Source: Hirudinaria manillensis (lineage: Eukaryota; Annelida; Clitellata; Hirudinida; Hirudinidae). Taken from it: a stretch of DNA of 64,000 bases. The stretch is from contig CM067534.1 of assembly GCA_034509925.1 (NCBI GenBank), forward strand, positions 6,955,001-7,019,000. The letters run 5' to 3'. The translations under genes and the position numbers were made by a program. Shown one piece after another: positions 13,911 through 25,749 of this stretch (position 1 is the first letter of the stretch; each line of letters opens with the position of its first letter). Under the pieces are notes generated by a model. It searched no databases. It was not told the origin of the DNA and saw only the letters and a list, made by a program, of their open reading frames with translations.

Positions 13911-15519
13911 AAAAAAAGGAATCCATCCTACACTTGACGTATCGAGATCCCTCCGAAAGGGTGATTGAAAAAGCAAGAATTACTTGAAACTCTCAGTCAG
14001 CTGTCGGTTCACTGTGTCTCACTTGTACATCTGACTTGTTTTGGAGAATCTTTTAATCGGCATTTTTACTTGATTGAATTGATTGGTTGACTGATTGATT
14101 GACTGACTGATTGATCGATTGATTTGATTGATTTGATCTCATCGAGCGATTGTGATGGTGGAAGTGTGTGAATCTATAGGCAATTGTAGAAGTAACGATT
14201 GGTGAGTGTATAAAACTTGGATGATACATAATTAGAGATTCACTGATAGGATCATTGGTGCTCGTCATTGTATCCAACTTGTTTCTTTATTTGTATTAGT
14301 AGCGGAATGTTGCCTCCAGCCAAAACATGTACAGCGCAGAGGCAATTTCTAAATTTATACGTTTATGTATTTATCTTTTTATTTATTTATCTTAAGACAT
14401 TAATATTAATTTTCTTTCAACTACTTTGAGGTGAAAAGGTACCGTTCAAGGTCATCTGTCACATAATTTCCCTAACCACGTGTCCTTCTAAATTCGGAAA
14501 TCTGACTTCATTCTTCAAAGATCTTTGAAGTATTTTTTTACGACATTTGTAGCATAATATACGGATTGTAATGTTTATGTTCTCATTTACAAAAGTCTGT
14601 ATTGCGGGTTTGCCAGTCTTATTTGGACGATTGAATTCTGGATGCGCGACATGCCTTTAAAAAATGTTTTCTTTAAAAAAGTTGTTCCAAATGTCCTTAA
14701 AAAACATCTTATGTGATTCATATTTAGGCTGGAAACATTAGATACCATCAAGAATCGGCGTCTGCTACAAAAGCAGAAAGAAGAAAATCGCCTGATAATT
14801 TGAATATTTAACATAGAAATTTTACTTACTCGAGAAATTAAATTTAAATGTATTGCTAAAAATCGACTCGAACCGGTTTTGAAACTAATATAGGTATTGG
14901 TAAGAGATCCAAGATCATCAATAATTGTTAATATTGTCGCCTCTTTATTAACTCGTGATTTGATTTTCAATACGAAAATGAATTTTAGAACGAACACTCA
15001 AGATGAGAATGGCCAGCGAAATTAAGAATTACCAAAATATCTCGAACTGGTTTTAGTAAAATTCTTAAAGAGTCGACCTAGGGTTTCTTTTCCACATGAA
15101 AATGACGTTCTTGTTGAAGAATGTTATTTCCTGAAGCTTTTATAAATGAAAATACAATTTGTTTTTATTAATTTTTCAAATTAAGAACAAACTGGCTTTT
15201 ACAAATAGTTTTTTTAAATGTAGCTGATGTGCCAAATCTCTTTAGAACAGAGGTCGCTGTTAATGAGTCAATAAAAAATAAAGAATTGAATGCAAGACTA
15301 ATATTTAAAACTTGAAGCTACTCTATTTTAATTTTTGTTACCAACAAATTCAAGTTGGTGTTTGTAACTAAGATTTTTGGATGTTTTCTGTGTTTTTATT
15401 AGTCCGGCATTTTGAGTGTTTCTTTCTCCGAAGGGCCGCGCTTCGTCCGATAAGTTTTGTTTGGACTGGGAGTAGAAACGTTTTGAGTAGCCATCAATTC
15501 CTTATTTGGAGCTCGGAAA
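13911..15519. other. Intergenic: Shaw 3' UTR and ENSA 5' region
   Basis: This is AT-rich DNA after the Shaw stop codon. It contains (TTGA/TGAT)-like runs near 14070-14140 and one unrecognised minus-strand ORF of 136 codons (14587-14997) that I do not call as a gene. The last ~150 bases are probably the ENSA 5' UTR. No TATA box or other promoter element stands out. Confidence 0.5.
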
Positions 15520-16507
15520 ATGTCGGAATCTGTGGAGAAAGATGTCAGACAAAACCTCGACGACTACTGTGATGATGACGATGAGGTGGAGCAAACACTA
15601 ACTGAGGAAGAACTGGCCGAAGAAAGGAGGGTATTCGCATAATTACTATGCTTATCAAACAAGTTGCAACTCAAAATATACCTTTATTACGTTACTGGAA
15701 ATTTGTTAATTTTGGATAAAGATTAGGCTTGGAAGTGCCGTCTGAGGATTTCATACACATGCCTCTACATTTTAAAATTATTTGCAATCTCTACATCGTA
15801 CTTCCCCTAGTAGTTATTACAGTGTTTTTGGATACATGATAAATTTGAGCTCAAATTTCTTCTCAGCAAATGAGTGAGAAATTGAAAGAAGAGGAAGAAA
15901 AGATGAGGTCTAAATACCCAGCTCTGAAGGGCACTGGTTCAGAATTATTACAGAAGAGACTTTCCAGAGGAGTGAATTTCATTTCAATTCATTTGTATCT
16001 ATATATAGTTTGTTATGCTGAAAGTCACAGCTGCAGTAGCAAAATGGGCCATGCACTTAATTTATGGCCATTTTCCTTTACCTTTTTCATTTAGCCAGGC
16101 ATGTTGCATGCTTAAAATGTATACATTAGCAGACACAAAGACAGAAACACCTCTTTCGAATGATGTTGCAAATCGCATTATGAAGTTGTAATAGAGTTTT
16201 AACCTTAGCTCTTCCATTGAAATATTGATGCCTACTATGACAAAGCCATCTCTGTTCATATATACATTCCTAGTCCATTGTTTTTCTGAAGATCAAACAA
16301 AATATTAATTTTCACTAATTTCAGAACAAATACTTCGACTCTGGTGACTACAACATGGCCAAGGCAAAAGTGGGTCCGGGATCTAAACTACATGCAGGAC
16401 AGAAACCGACCATCCTGGGTCAGACCGGAGAGGCCATACCGACCCCCGAGACCGTTCCCCACAAAAAGGTCGGACCGCACCAGAGCAAACTGGCCAACCC
16501 CTCTTAA
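15520..16507 (+). CDS. ENSA: Endosulfine/ARPP19 family PP2A-B55 inhibitor
   Basis: Three exons, 15520-15630, 15867-15971 and 16325-16507 (TAA), all in phase, give 132 aa; the family is usually about 110-120 aa. In this family Greatwall kinase phosphorylates the serine of FDSGDYNMAK and turns the protein into an inhibitor of PP2A-B55, allowing mitotic entry. That motif is intact here (residues 76-85, Ser78). It is preceded by the conserved KYPALKGTGSELLQKRL helix and an acidic N-terminus. The start ATG at 15520 is chosen because it opens the acidic leader directly before the conserved helix. The C-terminus still ends in an SKLAN-like block, but the RKxS-type PKA site found in vertebrate ENSA is replaced by HKKVGPH, so PKA control may be lost. 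Small, soluble and largely unstructured; probably cytosolic. Confidence 0.95.
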
Positions 16508-17311
16508 TGGAGAGAGAGAGAGGACATCTTTCGATCTTTTTATTTACAGTGCTGTTAATCGCATCCTCTTCGGGATGATCTTGAGCCCCTGCGAACTACG
16601 TAGCTGAGACACTCGATGTTGGTACGAATCCTAAATTAAAATCACTTTATGAGCTTTATGAGTCGTGACGTCCCGACGAGGGGACAGATTTGCTTTAATT
16701 TACGCCAACTTCGTGATTAGCATTCGATTTAAATGACGTTGTAAAGAAAACGTAATGTGCTTGGTAAGTTGCCCCCAAATATTTCGGTCCGTCGGGCGAT
16801 CCCCGGTTCGTACCAGTCCCCTCTTGCGATTGCAACAAGATTTTTGACTTTCCCATCAATTTCTCACATTTAAGCTTTATGATACTTCGTTTCTTAGAAC
16901 TTAACTATTTACGGGTCCTCGTTGTTCGAGTGCATTACGAGGTGTGATCGACGTGTTTGTGCCATAGATTACAAAATATTACTACTACAACTTCTGCTGT
17001 TGTTTTTGCAAACCCACGAAATTTCAAAGATCATTTAAACTTAATACTGCAACTGATTTAGCACAGGACGTCCATTTAAACTAAGGTCCTAGAAGCCATG
17101 CTCCATGTTTATGGAATCAAGTAATTCCCTAGCAATTACTTAGTCAAGGCTGCCAGATTCTTGTCATAATAATCACAACTAAAAGAAATGCTTCCTTCGA
17201 ATTCAAGAGACGACTCGTTCGTTTAGAAATTCCGGTTTACTTAAAGTATTATGTCGTGCGGATTGCACAAACGAATCTATTCTGGTGAACGTGCTTCCGC
17301 TGGGGGGTCGG
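16508..17311. other. Convergent intergenic region between ENSA and NFX1
   Basis: The 3' ends of ENSA (+) and NFX1 (-) face each other across about 800 bp. I see no further ORF, repeat or RNA gene here; it should hold both 3' UTRs. Confidence 0.6.
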
Positions 17312-20300
17312 TCAGTCCTCGTAGTCGAAGTAGTCTATGACGGGCTTCCTGACTCGGGGCGGCGCTGCGCCGGGCGACGACGGAATCTTGGCCGCCGCGG
17401 GAGCGGCCGGTCTCGTCAAGGGGACGAAAGCCGTAGAAGTGCTCGGCCTGAAATTCAGAAACACTCGACGTAATAACAAAGCGAGGACGATAGGGCGACG
17501 TGTGACGTTTGCCACCACAAAAATTATTTTAGAAGTGCCGATCAAAAACGAAAACTCACTTCTGTGTCGTGCCCGAGCTTGTCGCTAGGAATGTCTTAGG
17601 CAGCCAGCACTTTGCCCTACAATGAGCAAGAGTAAAGGTCAATCGAATCAGCTACGGAGAAATACGAAGAGAAAGAATTGCTGTAAAAGAGCATCAACCA
17701 ACTTTGTAGCCCTGGCAACCACGTTCCTGTATGGCTCCTCGTCTTGGCTTTCCGTCTCGACGCCATAGCACTCGGCCAGCTCGTGAATGACCTGCCTCTG
17801 TTCCTTCTTCATGATCTTGAATGAATGGATCTTGCGGTCGTTGTCGTTTTGCATCTGAAAATGAAAACCGACGGACGATTAGTTTGAAGTCGATCGGTCC
17901 GAAGAATGCTGAAGAAATCGCCGTAGGATCTCCGATCGACTCACCATCTTGGCGTTCTTGACCAACTGCTGAAGGTCATATTCGACCTTGGACACAAAGA
18001 AAGCATTCCTCTTGGTGTAGTCCTTCAGGAAGTCAGAATAGTTTGGCTGGAATTCAGCTTCTGGGGAGTGGTTGGCATCCTTGATGTCCAAGGCCTCGGC
18101 CAATTTCTTGTTTCGCAGGTAGATGGCGCATTCCTTGTCACATTGGATCCTTACGAATTAAATTATAATTGGGATATAATCCTAATTTTGATTTTATTTA
18201 AAATATAAAGGTTTACTTAAAATATAAAGATCTTTAATTAACATTATTTTGATTTAGATAAAGATTAAAATATAAAGATCTTTAATTAACATTATTTTGA
18301 TTTAGATAAAGATTAAAATATAAAGACGACAAATTGTAATATGGGGTTAATGCTAACCTATTGTTAGCTGTGAGGGAATCTATGTTAAGGGACCTTGACA
18401 ACCAAAACCTTGAGATGATTGCATTGCTGTCAGCGCTGCTCCCTGGTTGTAAAAACAAATAAATAAATAAATATAATCATCACCATAGATGACTCATTCG
18501 TGAAGTTGCAACATTAAATGCAAGAAATCATTTTAAATAGTTTGCCTAGTTCGTAATAAGTCGAGCAAAACAATAGAATTTAGAAGAAGCATAATTACAT
18601 CCTGTCACAATGGATGAATAATTTCTCGCTAGCAATAATTAAGTAATTTATTAACTATTACAATTATTAATTAATGAGCACTTCGTACGTTACCTCTCAT
18701 GCAGGGTATTTTGCCCTCCTTCCTGCCGCACTCGCAAGTCACCTGGACTTCGGCGGAGCAGTCCGTCTTGGGACACGGTTCGTCCATGTGACAAGGCGCC
18801 ATGCACGGATGGTTGCACGTAGGCCTGGAGAGCTGACACGGTTGGGTGCACTTTGGATTCAGATCGTCTAAACAGGGACCCTGTCCCAATGACACAACAA
18901 TAAGCCAATGTAATTGTGATCATCATAGAACTATATAAGAGAATATTATGGTGCTATATAATCATACTGTAATTTTAAATCTGTATAGTTTCACGGCAAG
19001 AGTTTAAGAATTATTCGTTAACATATAAACGAATTAACTAAGTAATAAAGACCGAATTAACTTTCAACGCTTATGAGTCTCTCATCTAAACTTACATTGT
19101 GGCAGGACCTCTGGCAGAAGTGACTGCCACAAGGGAGGACTTTGCTGCAGACGTTTCCGCAACGTACTTCTCTCAGGTAGCAGGGAACGTTCTTGCGCAG
19201 CTCCTTGCCGCACAGGCAGTACCTTTCGGTCAGCTGGACGCAAGGAGGACACTCGGCCTCATCGTGGCAGGTGTGGCGAACCTGAGGGGTGAACAGGTCA
19301 TGATGATTATGATGATGCAGACGATGTTAAATTAAATTATTATTTTAGGATATTATTTAAGAAATAAAGAATAGCCAATCATTTCCATATGTTTGGCATA
19401 GTTTAACCTAAAGTGATTCTTAGTCTAGTTAGTCAGTGTAATTATTTTATCGATAAGAGACTTCTTAACAGTCTGAGAATTTATAAAATCACTAAATGAA
19501 TCTATAGATGATTCTCAATGCACCAATTACCAATCACAAAACATTACACAATTTAAAAATAAATGCAAATTCGAACAATTATCGAGAAAAGTTTAATAGT
19601 GATGGTCACCTCGTGATCGCAAGCGTGTTCCCTAGTGCATGGTCTCCGACAGGCGGGTCGTTTGGTGCCGCAGGGTATCGGAGGGTAAGTCACGGACGCC
19701 CCGCACCTGCAGGTCAGTTCGTCGAAGCTCGTGAACCAGCACCTGTCGCAGTTTCCGGAGTGGCAGCGTTCCGAGCAGGTGTGAAGGCCGCAGGAGAGTT
19801 TGCCTGGAAAGAAAGGACACAAATTATTCAATTTGACTATAAACAAATGTAAACACGATGCCTGTGCCGGCCAAAAGACTTGGCGTCTGCCTTGACAAAT
19901 GACGGAGGACTCAGAAGGTTGTCAAGGCAACCGAGACAAACGAAAACCGCTTTCGTAAGTTGCGAAAGTTTTCCAACTCACGTTTGCACATTTTCTGGCA
20001 CGTGTGGGCCGCATCAGTACAGCAGTTGGCCTGGCACCGGTGCTTCCCGCAGGACATCTTGGCATTGCATCGTCGGTTGCACTTGACTTGCTGGCCTTGA
20101 CTCATCTTCATCAGTAGCTCCTTGCACGTCACTTCCATCGTACTCGACCGACAGGCGCAGACGACTTGCGACGTTTCGTTGCAATCCAGGCACGGTCCGT
20201 TGTGGCACTTTTTCTTGCAGTGGTGTTTGTTTTCTGTTGAATAGATGATGATGATGATTAGAAGTGTAAACAATAATAAATCTTCATTCTATAGTTCAAA

Positions 20301-22998
20301 CTAGTACAGATTAATTGCAAAACATATCTCGGATCATCTCCAAACCAGAGAAGATGAAAAGGGGACGGCGAACGGAACGAACCTTCAGTTCCGCAAGGGA
20401 GTTCTTTGCCGCAAACCTGCCTACAACGGGGCAGAGGGTCGAGGCAAGAAGTTCTCGGCCATGGGAATCCCTCAGAATGTTCCTCTTCTTTCGTCTCTTC
20501 GACGACGACGTCCTTCTTCTTTTTCTTCTTCGTCTTCTTGTTGTTGGTCGAAGCGCCGGGAAGGATTTCCGTCTGCGGAGCGGTTTCGCTTTCCTTCTCC
20601 TGCAGCAGGAGCGTCTCAACGTCGGATTTTCCGCAAGCACAGCGATGGACGAGCTCTGGTTTGAGGAGGCACTCGTCGCATTCGTCGGGGTGGCAGGTCT
20701 TCGTGCACGAGTGGTTTCCGCAGTCCATCGGTTTGTTGCACGTCGCCAGGCAGGAGTAAGAGCTGTGAATGTATAAAAGTTGTTAAAAACAAGGAATGGA
20801 ATGAGTCATTAAAAAGCTTTATTTTGATGGATTCAATTGCAGACAAAGAAATAATTTCTAAACCAATCATGATTAATCGACTAACGATTAAAATTTTAAT
20901 TAACTATCTATATTAATTATATTATAATAATATTAATCGTTAAATATTAATTAATATCATCGGTATTATGTAGGAATGTGAAGCAGGTAAAGTAAATGAC
21001 CCAGAGGTCAATTGAACAGCAATCGAAGATGTTCTGCACCAACCTTTCGAAAGACTCCTTGGATCCGCAAGCCACCTCCCTGGTCTTCTTGCCACAGTGG
21101 CAGGTCTGTTCCACTTTGACGGAGCAGGGAAGACAGGATCCTTTGTGACACACTTCCAGGCAGACGTGATTACCGCAGTTCAGCGACTTATTGCACGGCT
21201 CTTGGCACCTGAGCAGACAAATTCAAATTATATAATTAATTGTATTTAGATAACATATTTAAATAAAATATGAATTTATTGTTCAACTTTCTATAAAATA
21301 AAATAAACAAGCAAAATCATAAAAGTCATCATCATCATCATCATCAACTACTCACTTCAGATCGACGGATGCCGTGCACTTGGTATAAGTGCTCTGCTTT
21401 CCGCAGCCACAGGTGGTGGAAACCATGGCCAAGCAGGGCGGACAAGGACCGGGATGGCAGAGAATGTTGCAGGGATGCTTGCAGTGAACGCCCCTCTTCT
21501 TGCCGCACACCTCGCCGCAGCTGTGGGGCGCGTCGAAGGAGTTTGGAGGATCTCGTTGTTTACCTGACGAGAGAAAGAAATCATTTTGTGCGATATTAAA
21601 AATCGATTCATAATAAATTACCCCAACAGATAATAATAATAATAATAATAGTAATATTAACTCAATTCCTAGAGTCATAAGCATTACCATTTTACTTAGA
21701 TTTTGACAGGTAATATTAAAAAAATCAAAATCAAACATACCACAAAAACACCGATATTCTTTCGGAAATTTGGAGCTCGTGTTCTGACAGGTGGGACACC
21801 TCCAGAACATCACCTCCCCACCTGCGGCCTCTTCCTCCTCCGTGGCCTGGAGTTGCGGATCCTTGACTGCGGAGGAAGCCGCCCACTTCTTGATGCAGGT
21901 CAGGTGGAAGATGTTGAAACACGTAGGACAGTTCCATATGGCGGCCGTCCTTCTGAGCGTCGTGCAACACACGAGACACTCGCAAGCATTAGTCCTCAAC
22001 TGATCCTCCAGCAGCTCTGGAAACGACAGGACGGGAAGATTAAGATGATTGCTCAAAACATCAACAAAACAATGATAATCCTACAACTAACCTCTCTGGT
22101 TCTCGAATGTTTTTTCACTCATTTGGCTGTTCCTTCCATTCTGCGTTCTGCCTTTGCTGTCGGCAAATGTTTGTTTTTCATCGAATTCGCCTTCTTGGGA
22201 CTTTTCGAATCTGTCTGCCCGAGATTGAAACTTCTGTCGGCCTTCGTTGTGAGGCCATTTTCCTCTCCTTCCTCTCCTGTTATTTCTGCTGTGGTCGTTT
22301 GCAACTGTCCTTGAATCTTCATCTCTTACATCCACATCCACGTTGGAATGCGATGCGTTTGTGCCACTGCAATGCTCTTCTCGGTTCGACGCATGTTCTC
22401 TCCAATTCTCGGCCATTTCTCGAGAATCATGTTTAGGGTCACGTCTTTTGTAATGTTTACCGCTAGCTTGGTGATTGTAATTGGAATTCTTTTGTTGGTT
22501 CCATTTTCTGGATGACCTTGGCTGCTGAATATCTGCATTAGAATGGCTTTGGACAGTTTCAAATGCATTATGGTTTTGTGGAGTGGCATCAGCATTTGTG
22601 GACTCTTGAATGGCAGTTTCTCTGAAAGTTTGACCTCTGTTTCTGTTTTGGTGATACCTTTTGGAATAATTGTTGGGAATACCATTCGACTGCGATGAAT
22701 TTGCTCTCGACGTGTCTCGAGTAAAATTATAAGCTCCATACTCCATGCTATCGACGTCGCCCGAACTGAGGACGTTTTCGTTGCGATTATGTCTGCGCCT
22801 ATTGTAGGAGTTACCTTCTTGATAACCATTGCTTCTTCCATAAAACCCGTTGCTTTGAGGGTAGCGAGAATTACCCCTTCTAAATCTGGGTATGTCATTT
22901 GTTTCACTAGAGAGGTCGTTTGCTCTGCCAGTCTGACTGTTAAAGTCAGTTTCAAAACCTACGTTTAAATCCTCTCGTACGGGAAAATGTGAAGCCAT
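17312..22998 (-). CDS. NFX1: NFX1, NF-X1-type zinc-finger transcription/mRNA regulator
   Basis: Fourteen exons on the minus strand, phases agreeing at all junctions: 22998-22092, 22016-21741, 21563-21356, 21208-21044, 20762-20383, 20233-19982, 19803-19610, 19281-19096, 18880-18694, 18442-18358, 18149-17945, 17854-17703, 17616-17560, 17447-17312. The product is 1129 aa, like human NFX1 (about 1120). Order: a disordered Asn/Arg/Ser-rich N-terminus (1-302); a RING/PHD-like finger starting ACECLVCC (about 313-372); repeated NF-X1 zinc fingers such as [11 protein letters not shown] (about 395-930); IQCDKEC; an R3H domain (about 1020-1070, [18 protein letters not shown]); and the family-typical C-terminal [11 protein letters not shown]. 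Family members bind X-box DNA or poly(A)-binding protein and regulate transcripts, mainly in the nucleus. A Lys-rich insert (encoded near 20510-20600) interrupts the finger array. Start ATG 22998 opens a single long first exon. Confidence 0.97.
18219..18330. repeat. 48-bp direct tandem duplication in an NFX1 intron
   Basis: A segment of about 48 bp beginning TTAAAATATAAAGATCTTTA is present twice back to back, with the start of a third copy. It lies in the intron between the 18358-18442 and 17945-18149 exons and does not touch splice sites. Confidence 0.85.
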
Positions 22999-23236
22999 TT
23001 ACCAACAAAATACGAGCTTAAATTCCCCTAGAAAGTAATGAACGAAAACTGAGATGCCTTCTCCCGTCGGCAGAGCTTGCGCAACAGCATAATAAACAAT
23101 CCTAAATTGCATTATTTCATTTTATGTTATCTGTTTGATATAATATTTTGCATTTACTTTTGAGAAATTTACAAAAATTTAGGCTCCAATAAAAATGGTA
23201 ATTTTTTAAAAGTTCCTTTTATAACCATTTCATTAA
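22999..23236. promoter_or_regulatory. NFX1 upstream region
   Basis: This short AT-rich stretch lies directly upstream of the NFX1 start codon and should hold its 5' UTR and core promoter. I see no clear TATA box or initiator. The orphan exon at 23237-23437 begins close by on the same strand. Confidence 0.35.
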
Positions 23237-23437
23237 TTATTTGGTTCTGATAAATTCCTTGACTAACTTCGGAGTATCACCATACCTCCTATAATAAATT
23301 TTCTGTTGCCTCCATTTGGTGATTTTATGGCGAAGAAATGGTGAACTTATGATGAAAAATGTAAATCCACTTTCCTTCAAAGAAGTAAATTTGTGGCTCT
23401 TTCGAGTTTCAGTTATTTTCAAAAATTCTTTGTTTTT
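23237..23437 (-). CDS. Possible terminal exon of an unrecognised gene
   Basis: Minus-strand reading from 23437, just after an acceptor-like ...GCAAAACAG, is open for 66 codons to TAA at 23239-23237. The peptide is basic and non-repetitive, with KITKWRQQKIYYRRYGD near its middle, and unlike the surrounding microsatellite ORFs it has balanced composition. It has no ATG of its own, so if real it is a last exon whose upstream exons would lie right of it. I do not recognise the family. A small basic mitochondrial-ribosomal-type protein is one possibility, but that is speculation. Confidence 0.3.
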   Translation of the reverse strand, partial: KNKEFLKITETRKSHKFTSLKESGFTFFIISSPFLRHKITKWRQQKIYYRRYGDTPKLVKEFIRTK

Positions 23438-24339
23438 CTGTTTTGCTTCTATTTTTTGTTTTTTTTTACATTTTTCTTAATTTAATTATTCGTCAAATGG
23501 TACAAAAATCAGTTAATTAGTATAGTTTTTAACTAGTTTTTACCTAGTTTTTAACGCAATGAAGTTATATATTGATCTATTTTTGCATTTATTTGTATAA
23601 AGAACTGTGATTCTCATATTTATATTAAATTTTTAATTGCCTCTTTTTAAGTCATTTAAATAAACAAAAAATAAGTGACTTAAGTCATAAATTTGTAACA
23701 AACATCTAAGTGAACCAAGAGATACCCAAGAATACAGCCATCCCAGTTAACACACCCTGGCGGGGGGGGGTCCGCCCAGGACCCGTACTGGCATATTTGC
23801 CAGCGTAGGTTAACGCTGAAGCTTGAATCAACTAGTTTGATGTTTTTTTAAAGGTATTAGTCATCTTTAATTGATTTATAACCTATTATTATTTTAAATT
23901 CACTTTTTTGCTGTTGATTTGCTGGGAAATGTAATTAGCTGTCGAATTTGTAAATTGGTTCACTCTAGCTATTCTGTGACAAATGAATGACAGCTGAACT
24001 GGTCGATGAGTCGTGAGTCTAAATTATAAAGAGTTTGCCTGCGCAATCTGTCACAATGGTTTTGTTTTGTTTTTTCAACTTTGACTTTTCACTGAGAACG
24101 TTAGTAACAATTTTTTTAAAGAAATTGCATTGATTGTTCGAACTATATATCTGCTACTTTGCTTTTTAAAATCAAATATCAAATACTTTAACAATTGTTT
24201 TGTCGTTTCAAATGATCCAAAACTTGTTTACTTAACTCCTTCACTTAAACCGATTATCTTGATCGAAATCGCTATATCACATTCATGCCACTATTTTGGG
24301 TATCGATTACATACCATATCACCGTCAATCAGCCCCTTA
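23438..24339. other. Intergenic, AT-rich, with a GC-rich palindromic patch
   Basis: No gene is evident. At about 23756-23818 there is a GC-rich island in AT-rich DNA: a G9 run flanked by CCTGGCGG/CCGCCCAGG, a perfect hairpin CTGGCATATTTGCCAG (23788-23803), and AGCGT...ACGCT. Confidence 0.5.
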
Positions 24340-24678
24340 AGTGATTTTTGGTGTGGAAGGCCAAAAGGCTCAACGTAAAATGTCTCCTCCTGGAATTCCA
24401 AAGGGCACCATCGTTATTGGCCGTGCTATAGGTCCAAATGTCGCTGGAGTTGACGAGGAAGGCGCTCGACCAGTTTATGGGTTGCTGCGTGGTTTGCCGG
24501 GTGTCTGGAATCCTAACAGCCAACACAAACCTGGCAGAAATCTGGGAAAGGGGATTGACTTCTCCTGCCCTGTGGTGGTTATCTCCAGAACCTTGATTAA
24601 TATTAATACCTTCCAGACTAGACACAAGATCACACAAAGCGCCTCCGACGCTATGCATATGGCGCTATATAAATTAAC

Positions 24679-24709
<31 letters not shown>

Positions 24710-24715
24710 ATTATG
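24340..24715 (+). mobile_element. Putative retroposon remnant ending in GCGCTATATAAAT-(ATT)n
   Basis: The block ends GGCGCTATATAAATTAACT followed by (ATT)n at about 24683-24712. This type of 3' end (a GCGCTATATAAAT-like motif then a trinucleotide tail) is common at the ends of non-LTR/SINE copies in many animals. The body is less AT-rich than its surroundings and is open on both strands for about 100 codons, but neither translation resembles a known protein. The left boundary is a guess. It could instead be an unrecognised pseudogene. Confidence 0.3.
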
Positions 24716-24779
24716 AATATGCAGAAAAGATTTTTACTACCCAACAAGGTACGCGTGAATTAACCAGAAACGTTTAAGC

Positions 24780-25749
24780 TCCTTATTTTGATTTTCTCCC
24801 TCTCTCTCCCTCCCTCTCCCTCTCTCTCTGTCTCGAAGTACTGCGAAATAATCGATTATACAGTGGTTAAATATGAAAACATACAATAAATACACAAGAA
24901 TACATTATAATTTTATAATATAATATTATTTAATATATTATAATTATAATTGTCATTCCGTCACTATCGGGTTTTGAGGTCAATTGAAACAGCCCTCGCG
25001 TGAGAAGCGACACATAATCTGCTGTGAAGCGTGTCTATAAAATGGTTGGCACGAAGTTGTAAAAACTGTAGACAGAGACTGTTGGCGTGGGTGTTGCTCG
25101 TCTGTTGTTCCTGTTGTTGCTTATCCCGAGAACTTATTCTATGTTCTTTATTTTACAAGAATTTAAAGCATTTAAAAAGGATCATTTAAAGCGGATTTAT
25201 TAATTCTCAGTTAATCTACTTCGGTTAGTCACTTAATTTACCGCCGTTTTTTTTTCCAAGGAAATAGGTTGCCTATTACGTTGTATTATTATGTATATTT
25301 ATGTATTATGTATATTGTGTATTATTATTATTATGTATATATTATAAGTTAAGTTACGACGACATAAATTTATGCTTATTATAAGTAAGCTGTATAGAAA
25401 TTAATGTCTGACCATGTAAAAACTAAAGAGATTAGATCTCTGATAGAGATTAGAGCAATCTATTTTTCATCTTATATAGCATTTAAAAAAATACCGCTTG
25501 GTATTACGTATTATACAATGAAGCTGTTCGAATGGCATCAATCAATGTCAGCCAATTTGGTCGTTGTGGCTGTGAATTTTTAATGTTAGTAGAGATTTGA
25601 CCATATATTTATTTAATACAGATTATCTACCTATTCGCCTGATATATCTGATATCTGATATTTGATCACAATCAAAGAGAGGCTTTTTTCAAGTTGTCCA
25701 CAAAAGTTACAAAACTTACTAGAAACCTAACCCTTTGCTGTTTCGTCAG
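24780..25749. other. Intergenic / 5' region of the membrane-protein gene
   Basis: A (TC)n tract lies at about 24795-24830, followed by AT-rich DNA. TATAAAA occurs at about 25035 and could be a promoter element for the gene whose first visible exon is at 25750. A signal-peptide exon is expected between these points but was not identified with confidence. Confidence 0.4.

Noticed and set aside
14587..14997. 136-codon minus-strand ORF between Shaw and ENSA
   Set aside because: Composition follows AT-rich DNA (Ile, Phe, Lys, Arg, Ser), there is no recognisable motif, no clear splice partner, and it overlaps the probable Shaw 3' region.
20315..20776. Plus-strand ORFs of 109-153 codons antisense to NFX1
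   Set aside because: They are shadows of the 20383-20762 NFX1 exon, which has zinc-finger motifs and matching splice phases on the minus strand.
24341..24763. 140-codon plus-strand ORF treated as a gene
   Set aside because: Both strands are open over the same stretch, the end is a microsatellite tail, and no protein family is recognised; a retroposon remnant is more likely.
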